From: Chryseobacterium sp. HSC-36S06
GTDB lineage: Bacteria; Bacteroidota; Bacteroidia; Flavobacteriales; Weeksellaceae
Direction: 5' to 3'
Assembly (NCBI RefSeq): GCF_024171485.1
Contig: NZ_JALJZX010000001.1
Location: 744,001 to 808,000 of the forward strand
DNA length: 64,000 nt
Shown piece after piece: positions 47,607-55,751 of this stretch. The notes beneath the pieces were generated by a model that searched no databases, was not told the origin of the DNA, and saw nothing but the letters and a program-made list of their open reading frames with translations. Position numbers and translations under genes: made by a program. The number at the start of each line of letters is the position of its first letter. Within the stretch, counting starts at the first letter, position 1.

Positions 47607-49241
47607 ATGCTGTACCTCTTCTTCATGCTAATCATTCTTCTGCCTGTTTTTACAGGCTTTGGGGAGATTTTTCAAAGAACTTTCGGAAATCTCTCAAACG
47701 GTATTGCATCTAAACTGCTTACAGGACTTCTTTCGGTCTCTTTTATATTTAGTGTAATCTCTTTTTTTGCCCCGCTCACTTTCGCGGTGGAATTGTCAAC
47801 AGTAGCAGTAGGTCTAATTGCTTTTTTCCATTACCGGTCTTACGTTAAATTTTGGGATTTCTTTTCGGATAAAGGTTTGTCATTCAGTGTAATTGCGTTG
47901 ATCTCCATTTTCTTTGCAGCTGGTTACCCTTTTATACTTGATCATTTCGGTTATTTTGTTCCTACTGTAAAATGGGTTGCTGAATTCGGCCTCGTTCGGG
48001 GAATATCTAATCTGGATCTGCTTCTTGGTCAGATGTCGGTTTGGCACATTCTGCAGGCGGGATTTTCACATTTTTCAGATCCATTCCTGCGGATCAATCT
48101 TCTCATGATAATCACATATCTTATCTATGTTTATGAGAATAAAGCCTGGACTCATCTGATATTTTTTCCTGTTCTGTATTTCTTTATCCAGTCGCCCAGT
48201 CCCGATCTTCCGGCAATTGTGCTTTCGTTGATCATTCTTAACGAAGTTTTGCTGCAAAATAAAAATTACGGACTGGTATTCACCCTTTCGGTGCTGGTTT
48301 TTGCCATTAAACCTACCATCGTTTGGTTGCCCTTGTTTGTGGGTTTTCACATTTTCTTTATTTCAAAATCTGGGATTAAAGCATTATTCCCGGGAAGTGT
48401 TTTGCTTCTTCTATTCTTATTTAAAAGTATCTGGGTATTTGGTTATCCCGTTTTTCCGGTACAGGTCATTGATCTTGATTGGTCTTGGAAACCAAATGTG
48501 GAGTTGCTGCGGAATTCTTCAGAAATGGCGATTCAGAAAACATATGACATGCAGTTTACAATTGCTGAGATTGCAAAATTTTCATCACTTGATTACCTAA
48601 AAAACTGGCTGTTTCTTGATGGGATTAAAGGAAAAATCCATCTTTTTTTTATAATAAGCTTGCTGGTTTTTTTAGTTTTTGCAGTCCGGCAGAAATCAAA
48701 ATTGATTTGGCTGCTGTTCACGACAATTATGTTTAAAACTTTTCTGGTTCTTGTGTTTTCCGCACAATACAGATTTTTGCTTGATGTATTTTTTGTAGTG
48801 TTTTTTATCATTTTTTATAAAACATTTACCCAGAAGAGGTGCATTGCTATGTTCGGAGTTCTCTCTCTTGCCGTCGCCCTGCTCCTCTCATTTCCAGTTT
48901 TAATGACTAAAGTATTTCCAGGTTTTAAACTGGGGAATTTTATGACAGGTTTCAGTAAAAACCAATGGTATAAACCTTCTTATTTTGAATTGAATAAATT
49001 TAAATCTTACCAGATCGGAAATCTTAAGTTTAATGTCGTACAGAATTATCCTTTCAGTTTCGATACACCTTTGCCCGCAATTTCTCCACAGTTTATACAG
49101 GAAGATCTTGATGCCGGAATTTTCCCACAGATGAAAGGGAAATCATTGAAAGAAGGTTTTATCTGGAAAAAAATTACAGAAGAAGAGAAAACGCAGATCC
49201 GGAAAATTCTCGACGAATGGGCTGTTGAAAATCAAGACTGA
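47607..49241 (+). CDS. Polytopic membrane protein of unknown function
   Basis: 544 residues from ATG 47607; ATG 47625 is an alternative that leaves 6 codons less. About 11-12 hydrophobic helices occupy residues 1-460, followed by a soluble C-terminal segment of about 85 residues. The layout resembles GT-C type membrane glycosyltransferases or the LIC_10190-type membrane proteins, but I see no diagnostic catalytic motif. Its start abuts the T tract of the previous terminator, so a promoter must lie inside the upstream gene or read-through must occur, unless the later ATG is used. Next gene: aroC, with its own promoter. Confidence 0.75.
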   Translation: MLYLFFMLIILLPVFTGFGEIFQRTFGNLSNGIASKLLTGLLSVSFIFSVISFFAPLTFAVELSTVAVGLIAFFHYRSYVKFWDFFSDKGLSFSVIALISIFFAAGYPFILDHFGYFVPTVKWVAEFGLVRGISNLDLLLGQMSVWHILQAGFSHFSDPFLRINLLMIITYLIYVYENKAWTHLIFFPVLYFFIQSPSPDLPAIVLSLIILNEVLLQNKNYGLVFTLSVLVFAIKPTIVWLPLFVGFHIFFISKSGIKALFPGSVLLLLFLFKSIWVFGYPVFPVQVIDLDWSWKPNVELLRNSSEMAIQKTYDMQFTIAEIAKFSSLDYLKNWLFLDGIKGKIHLFFIISLLVFLVFAVRQKSKLIWLLFTTIMFKTFLVLVFSAQYRFLLDVFFVVFFIIFYKTFTQKRCIAMFGVLSLAVALLLSFPVLMTKVFPGFKLGNFMTGFSKNQWYKPSYFELNKFKSYQIGNLKFNVVQNYPFSFDTPLPAISPQFIQEDLDAGIFPQMKGKSLKEGFIWKKITEEEKTQIRKILDEWAVENQD

Positions 49242-49265
49242 AATCATTGGTATTGCATATTACGC

Positions 49266-49297
49266 TTCGTTTACCTCACAACTTTTGATTAACTTTG
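49266..49297 (+). promoter_or_regulatory. Promoter of aroC, possibly giving leaderless mRNA
   Basis: TTCG (49266-49269), 20-nt spacer, TAACTTTG (49290-49297). The aroC ATG begins 5 nt after the -7 element. Confidence 0.65.
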
Positions 49298-49301
49298 TCA
49301 T

Positions 49302-50363
49302 ATGTTCGATTTAGGAAATTTTCTTACACTTTCTACCTTTGGCGAAAGTCACGGAGTTGCGTATGGTGGCATCATCAATAATTTTCCGGCAGGTCTGCAG
49401 GTAGATTTAAATAAGGTTCAGCACCAACTCGACCGCAGGAAACCTGGGCAATCCTCTATTGTTACCCAAAGAAAAGAAAGTGATACGGTAAAATTCCTTT
49501 CCGGTATTTTCGAAGGAAAAACCACCGGAACACCCATCGGCTTCACCATCGAAAACGAAAATCAGAAATCAAAGGATTACGATCATATTTCTGGGGCTTA
49601 CCGGCCGAGCCATGCAGATTTCACTTATGACCAAAAATTTGGAAACCGTGATCATCGCGGTGGCGGAAAATCGTCAGCGCGCGAAACCGTAAACTGGGTT
49701 GTCGCCGGAAGTTTAGCGAAACAACTTCTCCCGAAAGAAGTTGAAATTCAGGCATACGTTTCCTCTGTGGGCGAAATTTTCTGTGAAAAACCTTATCAGG
49801 ACCTTGATTTTTCTCAGGTTGATTCCACTGATGTCCGCTGTCCTGATGCAGAAACCGCGGAAAAAATGATTTCAAAAATCAAAGAAATCAAAAAAGAAGG
49901 AAATACTATTGGCGGAACCATCACCTGTGTCATCAGAAATCTGCCGGTCGGAATCGGCGAACCTGTTTTCGGCAAACTTCAGGCGGAATTGGCGAAAGCC
50001 ATGCTCAACATCAATGCCTGTAAAGGTTTTGAATACGGCAGCGGATTCTGCGGTGCAAAAATGACGGGCAAAGATCACAACGACCTTTTCAACGAAGATT
50101 TTTCCACCAAAACCAACCTTTCCGGTGGCATTCAGGGTGGTATTAGTAATGGAATGGATGTGTATTTCAGAGTGGCTTTCAAGCCTGTAGCCACGATTCT
50201 GCGGCCTCAGGAAAGTGTAGATAAAGACGGAAATACAATTACGGTTGAGGGAAAAGGAAGACATGATCCCTGCGTCTTGCCACGAGCGGTGCCGATTGTA
50301 GAAAATCTGGCAGCATTCGTTCTCGCCGACTTGTTTTTGATTAATAAAATACGAAGAATTTAA
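49302..50363 (+). CDS. aroC: Chorismate synthase
   Basis: 353 residues; last step of the shikimate pathway, FMN-dependent conversion of EPSP to chorismate. Signature sequences are intact: [35 protein letters not shown] with [16 protein letters not shown], and [11 protein letters not shown]. The N-terminus [18 protein letters not shown] fits the family length, so ATG 49302 is firm. Two thioredoxin-fold genes follow at 27 and 1 nt, probably in the same transcript. Confidence 0.97.
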   Translation: MFDLGNFLTLSTFGESHGVAYGGIINNFPAGLQVDLNKVQHQLDRRKPGQSSIVTQRKESDTVKFLSGIFEGKTTGTPIGFTIENENQKSKDYDHISGAYRPSHADFTYDQKFGNRDHRGGGKSSARETVNWVVAGSLAKQLLPKEVEIQAYVSSVGEIFCEKPYQDLDFSQVDSTDVRCPDAETAEKMISKIKEIKKEGNTIGGTITCVIRNLPVGIGEPVFGKLQAELAKAMLNINACKGFEYGSGFCGAKMTGKDHNDLFNEDFSTKTNLSGGIQGGISNGMDVYFRVAFKPVATILRPQESVDKDGNTITVEGKGRHDPCVLPRAVPIVENLAAFVLADLFLINKIRRI

Positions 50364-50390
50364 GATTAATAAAAATTTCAATTTTAACAT

Positions 50391-50951
50391 ATGGAAAAGT
50401 ATTGGGAAAATGCATTGAGTTTCGAAGGGTATATGGCAGTAGCCAAAGACAGAGTTGAAAACCCGGTTGATGGAGATGATAAAAATGAATATTATGAGTT
50501 GGGTTTGCAGAGGATGGACCGCACGCTCAAAACTTTTAAAGTAAATCCTGATACGCTTGAAAAGCTGAAGTCTAAGAATTTCACAGGAAAAATACTGATC
50601 ATTTCGGAACCGTGGTGTGGCGATGCTAGTGCGACTGTTCCTGCAGTCTCTAAATTTTTTGAGGCGGCAGGGAGCGAAGTGAAGATTTTCCTGAGAGACA
50701 GTGATACTACATTAATCGACCAGTATTTAACCGACGGAACCCAGTCTATTCCAAAAGTTTTAATTCTGAATGAAGATTTTACAGTAAAAAATGTTTGGGG
50801 ACCAAGACCCGAATTCGGAACGCAGCTGCTGAAAAAATTCAAAGCGGATGAAGTCGCTTATCCACGTGAAGAATTTTATAACGATTTGCAGGTCTATTAT
50901 GCTAAAAACCGCGGTGCAGACGCGATTGAAGAAATTATAAACTTAATTTAA
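50391..50951 (+). CDS. Thioredoxin family protein with a single active-site cysteine
   Basis: 186 residues, no signal peptide. It matches the Thioredoxin_9 type family: a helical N-terminal part, then the thioredoxin fold with ILIISEPWCGDASATVPAV. The usual CxxC is reduced to one Cys (W-C-G-D), so it cannot form the ordinary disulphide redox pair. The cis-Pro element is present in GTQSIPKVLIL. It probably acts as a monothiol or binding protein. It lies between aroC and a TlpA-like gene and overlaps neither. Confidence 0.85.
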   Translation: MEKYWENALSFEGYMAVAKDRVENPVDGDDKNEYYELGLQRMDRTLKTFKVNPDTLEKLKSKNFTGKILIISEPWCGDASATVPAVSKFFEAAGSEVKIFLRDSDTTLIDQYLTDGTQSIPKVLILNEDFTVKNVWGPRPEFGTQLLKKFKADEVAYPREEFYNDLQVYYAKNRGADAIEEIINLI

Positions 50952-50952
50952 T

Positions 50953-51504
50953 ATGACTTTTTTTAAGAAGAATGCATTATATTTAATTGTCGTCGCCCTT
51001 GTGGCGGTGCTTTTTCTGTTCCCTTCTTTGCAGACGAAACTCAAAGAGCTATTTCTGCCGGTTGCGGCCATTGAAAGCGCTGTGACTCTTCAGGATTCTG
51101 ATTATGATGTACAGCTGAAAGGGATCAATGTACCGAGCACCAATCTCAAAAACCTGAAAGGAAACAAGCTTGTTTTTCTGAATTTCTGGGGAACCTGGTG
51201 CGCGCCTTGCCGCGAAGAGTGGCCTACCATTCAGGATCTTTATGAGGCCAGAAAAGATAAAATCGATTTTGTGCTGATTGCGATGCAGGATAAAGAAGAG
51301 GATGTTATTAAATTCATAAAAGAAAAAGGCTATACTGCACCGGTTTATATCGCGCAGAGCCCGGTTTCCAAGAATATTTTACCCAAAGCCTTCCCGACGA
51401 CTTTTCTGCTCGATAAAAACGGGCGAATCCTTTTGAAAGAAGATGCATCAAAGGATTGGAACAGTAAATCTGTCAATGATTTCATCGATAATGTAACCCA
51501 ATAA
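50953..51504 (+). CDS. Membrane-anchored TlpA-like thiol-disulphide oxidoreductase
   Basis: 183 residues. One N-terminal transmembrane anchor (residues 9-26), then a periplasmic thioredoxin fold. The active site WGTWCAPC is complete and the cis-Pro is in KAFPTTFLLDKNGR. Such proteins reduce disulphides in the periplasm, for example in cytochrome c maturation, or act in general thiol balance. It begins 1 nt after the preceding gene, clearly cotranscribed. No ccm genes are nearby. Confidence 0.9.
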   Translation: MTFFKKNALYLIVVALVAVLFLFPSLQTKLKELFLPVAAIESAVTLQDSDYDVQLKGINVPSTNLKNLKGNKLVFLNFWGTWCAPCREEWPTIQDLYEARKDKIDFVLIAMQDKEEDVIKFIKEKGYTAPVYIAQSPVSKNILPKAFPTTFLLDKNGRILLKEDASKDWNSKSVNDFIDNVTQ

Positions 51505-51577
51505 CTTTAACTAAAATTAGTATTTGTTGGTATAAAATTTGTGAAATTTACTCCGTTTTTAAAATCGAAACACAATA

Positions 51578-51916
51578 ATGAAACTATCAAAAATTGCACT
51601 CGCTAAAGAAGCTTTCAAACACAAAGGCTTTATTCAGAAAATCCCTGTAATCGCCAGAATGATTAAATCCATCATGGGAAAAGGCGGTTACAAACCCGAA
51701 TTCAAAAACGTAATACTGCCAGGATTGGTTTTACTGTATTTAATTTCTCCGTTGGATATTATTCCGGATTGGCTCCCGGTCATCGGTGTTTTCGACGATC
51801 TGGCTCTTTTGGCCTTCGCGATTCCGATGCTGATCGCTGAAGCTGAAAAGTTTGTAGCATGGGAAGCCTCTCAAAAATTGGATGACAAAGTAGTAGAAGC
51901 CGAAATCATTAAATAA
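51578..51916 (+). CDS. YkvA/DUF1232 membrane protein
   Basis: 112 residues. The DUF1232 signature is present: LLYLISPLDIIPDWLPVIGVFDDLALLAFA, here split as YLISPLDIIPDWLP and GVFDDLALL. It has one or two hydrophobic helices. The family is widespread, small and of unknown function. A terminator follows 20 nt downstream. Confidence 0.88.
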   Translation: MKLSKIALAKEAFKHKGFIQKIPVIARMIKSIMGKGGYKPEFKNVILPGLVLLYLISPLDIIPDWLPVIGVFDDLALLAFAIPMLIAEAEKFVAWEASQKLDDKVVEAEIIK

Positions 51917-51936
51917 AAGATTTACAGTCAGAAGAT

Positions 51937-51967
51937 AACCGTTCAAAGATTTTGAGCGGTTTTTTTA
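51937..51967 (+). terminator. Terminator after the YkvA gene
   Basis: 11-bp stem AACCGTTCAAA / TTTGAGCGGTT (one U-G), GAT loop, seven T. Confidence 0.85.
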
Positions 51968-52000
51968 TGAGCTTCAAACTTAGGATTTCTTTCCACATTT

Positions 52001-52095
52001 TGGTCCCGCTTTCCGCTACAATCTTATAATTTTCGGGCGGCGGCGAAGCCGCCGCCCGAAAATTATAAGGATTTCCACTCCAATCGGGGCTAAAA
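52001..52095. repeat. Palindromic dispersed repeat, copy B, with a 22-bp perfect stem
   Basis: A 22-bp perfect inverted repeat with a GAA loop (52023-52069; the GC-rich centre is GGGCGGCGGC) is flanked by CCCGCTTTCCGCT on the left and GATTTCCACTCCAATCGGGGC on the right. The flanks are shared with copies A, C and D; the stem is not. Confidence 0.75.
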
Positions 52096-52163
52096 GAAAA
52101 GTCCGTTTTTCTACGAAAATATCACGTTGGGATTTATTCAGAAAAATTCAGGAAATTAGCGCC

Positions 52164-53081
52164 GTGAAAAAACTCATTTCCATTATCGGAACTACCGGAA
52201 TCGGCAAAACAAAACTCGCCATCGAACTCGCAAAACATTTCGGGACCGAAATTATTTCCTGCGATTCGCGCCAGTTCTTCAGAGAGATGAAAATTGGAAC
52301 TGCTACACCTTCAGCCGCAGAATTAGCCGAAGTTCCCCATCATTTTATAGGAAATCTCTCAGTGGAAGATTATTATTCCATCGGACAGTTTGAAAAAGAT
52401 GCAGTTCAGAAAATCGAAGAATTATTCCTCAGCCATGATATCGTAGTTTTGGTCGGCGGAAGTATGATGTATGAAAAAGCGGTTATCGAAGGACTTAACG
52501 ACCTTCCCGAGGCGAACGAAGAAAATCAGCAGAGATTAGAAAAATTATTCCGCGAAGAGGGAATAGAAGCACTTCAGGAAATTCTGGAAAACCTTGATCC
52601 TGAATATTTTAATACCGTAGATCAAGATAATCCGAGAAGACTGTTCAGAGCGATCGACATCATCTGGCAGACTGGTAAAACCTATACTGAGAACATTGCT
52701 GTACAGATAAAAAAACGGGATTTCGAAGTCATCAGAATTGGGATTGAAGCACCGCGTGAAATCATCTATAACAGAATAAACCTACGGGTGGATAAAATGC
52801 TGGAAGAAGGTTTGGTTGATGAGGTAAAGTCGCTACTTCCCTTCAGAAACCTAATTTCACTCCGTACTGTGGGGTATTCCGAACTTTTCAGGTTTTTTGA
52901 TAAAGAATGGAGTATTGAATTTGCCATCGGAGAAATCAAAAAAAACTCCCGAAGATTTGCAAAAAGACAGTTGACCTGGTACCGCAAAGAAAACGATATC
53001 AATTGGGTTAACTATGAAAATTCAGTGCAGGAATCCTTATCTTTGCTCAGTAATTTAAACATCGAACCCAAAAACAGTTAA
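52164..53081 (+). CDS. miaA: tRNA dimethylallyltransferase MiaA
   Basis: 305 residues; adds a dimethylallyl group to A37 of tRNAs that read UNN codons. The start is GTG 52164, required because the P-loop GTTGIGKT lies at residues 9-16. The substrate-binding ISCDSRQFFREMKIGTATPS, VGGSMMYEKAVIEGL, DNPRRLFRAIDI, RTVGYSELFRF and RQLTWYRKE follow. Some canonical residues differ (GTTGIGKT where GPTASGKT is common), but all elements are present. It stands right before a peroxiredoxin-like gene (1 nt gap), so they are cotranscribed. Confidence 0.93.
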   Translation: MKKLISIIGTTGIGKTKLAIELAKHFGTEIISCDSRQFFREMKIGTATPSAAELAEVPHHFIGNLSVEDYYSIGQFEKDAVQKIEELFLSHDIVVLVGGSMMYEKAVIEGLNDLPEANEENQQRLEKLFREEGIEALQEILENLDPEYFNTVDQDNPRRLFRAIDIIWQTGKTYTENIAVQIKKRDFEVIRIGIEAPREIIYNRINLRVDKMLEEGLVDEVKSLLPFRNLISLRTVGYSELFRFFDKEWSIEFAIGEIKKNSRRFAKRQLTWYRKENDINWVNYENSVQESLSLLSNLNIEPKNS

Positions 53082-53082
53082 A

Positions 53083-53643
53083 ATGGCAAATACTCCTTCA
53101 AATATGCTAGAGCTTGGAACGAAAGCTCCTTTTTTCGAACTTCCGAATCCATCGCACAGCAACGAAATTCAGTCGCTTGAAGAATTGAAAGGTGAAAAAG
53201 GAACTTTGGTAATCTTCATGTGCAACCATTGCCCGTTCGTTCTGCACGTTATCGATAAACTGGCGGAACTTTATGAGGATTACAGTGATAAAGGAATCGA
53301 ATTTATCGCCATCAACGCTAATGATGTGGAAAAATATCCTGCCGACTCACCGGAAAAAATGGTGGAATTTCAGGTAGAAAGAAAATTCGATTTTCCATAC
53401 TTATTTGACGAAAGCCAAGCGATTGCAAAAGCTTATGACGCCGCATGTACCCCTGATTTTTATTTCTTTGATGAAAAACTGGATTTAATTTACCGCGGCC
53501 AGATGGATGATTCCAGACCGGGAAACCAGAAGGAAATTACCGGCGAAGACTTGATTATCGCTTTCGAAAACCTTCTTGCAGGCGAGCCTCAGGAAGAATT
53601 CCAACGACCGAGTATGGGCTGTGGAATTAAGTGGAAAGCTTAG
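53083..53643 (+). CDS. AhpC/TSA-like thioredoxin-fold protein
   Basis: 186 residues, cytoplasmic. Segments LVIFMCNHCPFVLHVIDKL (Cys-x-x-Cys), AYDAACTPDFYFFD and the C-terminal RPSMGCGIKWK are typical of a peroxiredoxin-related family common in Bacteroidota. The last motif adds a further cysteine. The start lies 1 nt after the miaA stop. The likely role is thiol-based redox chemistry; the electron donor is unknown. A bidirectional terminator follows. Confidence 0.85.
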   Translation: MANTPSNMLELGTKAPFFELPNPSHSNEIQSLEELKGEKGTLVIFMCNHCPFVLHVIDKLAELYEDYSDKGIEFIAINANDVEKYPADSPEKMVEFQVERKFDFPYLFDESQAIAKAYDAACTPDFYFFDEKLDLIYRGQMDDSRPGNQKEITGEDLIIAFENLLAGEPQEEFQRPSMGCGIKWKA

Positions 53644-53660
53644 TAAACCAAGCATAAAGT

Positions 53661-53694
53661 AAAAGAGCCAGTGTTAATACGCCTGGCTCTTTTT
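53661..53694. terminator. Bidirectional terminator between convergent genes
   Basis: 11-bp stem AAAAGAGCCAG / CTGGCTCTTTT with an 11-nt loop; A/T runs on both sides. Confidence 0.85.
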
Positions 53695-53710
53695 AATTTT
53701 ATCCTATTAC

Positions 53711-54346
53711 TTAGAAAAAAGGATTGTGATTCTTCTCGAATCCAACCGTCGTAGGGTTTCCGTGTCCGTTGTACACTTTGGTTTCCTCATCAAGAACGAA
53801 GAGTTTCGTTTTGATACTTTCAATCAACTGTTCATGATTTCCTTTGTATAAATCGGTTCTTCCGATACTACCTTCAAATAAAACATCGCCGGAAATAATG
53901 AATTTCTGCGTTTCGTTATGTAAAGCAATATGTCCGGGCGAGTGTCCCGGAACGTGCAGAATTTTAAACTCATCATTATCCAGTTTCAAAATTTCACTTT
54001 CGCTGATAAATTCAATCTCACCTTCAAAAGGCTTGAAGAAAAACCCGAAACGGTTTGCATCCATAGGATTTCTGTCGAGCATTTCCTTCTCCAGTTCATG
54101 AAGAATAACCGGAACATTATATACATCATAGGCTTTCTGTAAACCCAGAACATGGTCGATGTGTGCGTGGGTAAGAAGAATATTCCGGACTTTTAAATCC
54201 TGATCATGAATAAATTTTTCAAGCATTGCGGTTTCCGGATCGCTGAAATTTCCCGGATCGATGATGAACGCGTTTTTAGTGTCATTAAAAACGATATATG
54301 TATTTTCCGAAAACGGATTAAAAGCGAATGATTTTATCTGTAACAT
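53711..54346 (-). CDS. Metallo-beta-lactamase fold hydrolase (glyoxalase II-like)
   Basis: 211 residues. The binuclear metal site is visible: THAHIDHVLG, HVPGHSPGH, SGDVLFEGSIGRTD and the final NGHGNPTT. This is the short, YcbL-like glyoxalase II type, without the C-terminal helical substrate domain of full GloB. It probably hydrolyses a thioester or similar small substrate. It has its own -7 element and is divergent from DUF5103. Confidence 0.9.
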   Translation of the reverse strand: MLQIKSFAFNPFSENTYIVFNDTKNAFIIDPGNFSDPETAMLEKFIHDQDLKVRNILLTHAHIDHVLGLQKAYDVYNVPVILHELEKEMLDRNPMDANRFGFFFKPFEGEIEFISESEILKLDNDEFKILHVPGHSPGHIALHNETQKFIISGDVLFEGSIGRTDLYKGNHEQLIESIKTKLFVLDEETKVYNGHGNPTTVGFEKNHNPFF

Positions 54347-54364
54347 TTGAATTTAATTTATCCT

Positions 54365-54372
54365 CAAAAATA
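54365..54372 (-). promoter_or_regulatory. -7 element for the MBL hydrolase
   Basis: TATTTTTG on the minus strand, 18 nt before the start codon. Confidence 0.55.
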
Positions 54373-54426
54373 CGGTTTTGCGGAGAACCTCGCGAACCGC
54401 GTACAACAAATTCGCGCATTTTTCGT

Positions 54427-54434
54427 TAACTTCG
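54427..54434 (+). promoter_or_regulatory. -7-like element for DUF5103
   Basis: TAACTTCG (one mismatch to TAnnTTTG), 5 nt before ATG 54440. Confidence 0.4.
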
Positions 54435-54439
54435 TAGGA

Positions 54440-55651
54440 ATGAAATTTTTATACTTTTTTTTAGTTGTCCTTAGTTTATCTGTTTCTGCGCAGGATATTC
54501 GAAGCATTCAGCTTTTTAATCCGCAGACCAACGACCAGACGCCGGTAATTGGATTCAATGAGCAGCTGATTCTTAAGTTTGACGACCTTTCAAATTCAAG
54601 CACGATTTACTGTTATACGCTGAAGCATTTCGACAGAAACTGGCAGGATGACGGGCTTTTCTTTACCGAATACGCCAATGGAAGCCTCAACGGACTAATT
54701 GATCAGTTTCAGTATTCCTTCAATACTTTACAGCCTTATACCAATTATACTTTGGCATTTCCGAATGATAAAATCAGGCCTAAGATTTCAGGCAATTTTG
54801 AAATCATCGTTTATAAAGACTCCCAGAGCAAACCGCTTTTCACCAAAAGATTTTCTGTGGTGGAAGACGGCGCAAATGTAGGTTTGAATATCAGCCGGAC
54901 TTCAGATGCGCGCAGACCACAGATTAACCAGCGCGTTGAGGTGCAGGCGATCGAGAATAATACCGCACTTTCGCAGAACATCAATTCTGTAAGTTTAAAT
55001 GTCATTCAGAACAACAACTGGAACACCGCTGTGTATAACCAGCGGCCAAGTTCAACTCTGGGAAATAAAATTCTGTTCCAGCAGATGAATCTAACCTTTC
55101 CGGGGAATAATGAGTTTTATTATTTCGACAACAAGAATATGAATCAGGCGTTCGATATGGTAGCCGGCGCGGATACGGTGGAAGGAATTAATTACACTTA
55201 TCTCTATCCCGTTTGGGCTTTTCCGCTGAATTACCAGTATCAGCCAGACGTAAACGGTGCTTTTTATTTCCGCCGTAATGATTTGGGAATTGAACGCGTC
55301 GCAGATAAAGAAGCAGACTACTCATGGGTTTATTTCGCGCTGGATTCACAGAAGACAGATAAGGAAATTTATATATTGGGAGGTTTTAACGACTTTATTC
55401 CTACCAACGAAAACCAGATGTTCTACGATGAGGCCGCAAAGAAATATATCGCAAAGATTTACCTGAAACAGGGTTTTTACAATTATATTTTAGCCACAAA
55501 AAACGCGGACGGAAGTCTGAATTTCGGCGAAATCAACGGCAGTTTCTGGCAGACCGAAAATCTTTATCAGGCTTATCTTTATTACAAACCTTTTGGCAGA
55601 AATTACGATGGATTGATCGGCTATGGCGAGTTCCGCGCGCCAGTACGGTAA
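54440..55651 (+). CDS. Exported DUF5103 family protein
   Basis: 403 residues from ATG 54440; an open frame extends 31 codons upstream but would place the signal peptide internally. Signal peptide residues 1-18 (LVVLSLSVSAQ). The body matches DUF5103, a family of all-beta proteins in Bacteroidota: FDDLSNSSTIYCYTLKHFD, then Ig-like beta-rich segments, and a late VYFALDSQKTDKEIYILGGF-type segment resembling a glycogen-binding or early-set domain. Function unknown. The predicted promoter lies 5 nt before the ATG. Confidence 0.85.
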   Translation: MKFLYFFLVVLSLSVSAQDIRSIQLFNPQTNDQTPVIGFNEQLILKFDDLSNSSTIYCYTLKHFDRNWQDDGLFFTEYANGSLNGLIDQFQYSFNTLQPYTNYTLAFPNDKIRPKISGNFEIIVYKDSQSKPLFTKRFSVVEDGANVGLNISRTSDARRPQINQRVEVQAIENNTALSQNINSVSLNVIQNNNWNTAVYNQRPSSTLGNKILFQQMNLTFPGNNEFYYFDNKNMNQAFDMVAGADTVEGINYTYLYPVWAFPLNYQYQPDVNGAFYFRRNDLGIERVADKEADYSWVYFALDSQKTDKEIYILGGFNDFIPTNENQMFYDEAAKKYIAKIYLKQGFYNYILATKNADGSLNFGEINGSFWQTENLYQAYLYYKPFGRNYDGLIGYGEFRAPVR

Positions 55652-55660
55652 TTTTTTTCA

Positions 55661-55747
55661 GGAGCTTTTTCCCGCTATCCGCTTTATCTTTTGCTCTTCG
55701 TTCCTCATCACAAAAGGATGCCGCTACTATCGGGGCTAGGTTGGGTT
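55661..55747. repeat. Palindromic dispersed repeat, copy C
   Basis: GGAGCTTTTTCCCGCTATCC, then CTTTTG / CAAAAG as the inverted repeat (55688-55716), then GGATGCCGCTACTATCGGGG. The stem is short and imperfect, the flanks are well kept. It ends 5 nt before the hemH stop. Confidence 0.7.
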
Positions 55748-55751
55748 AATC

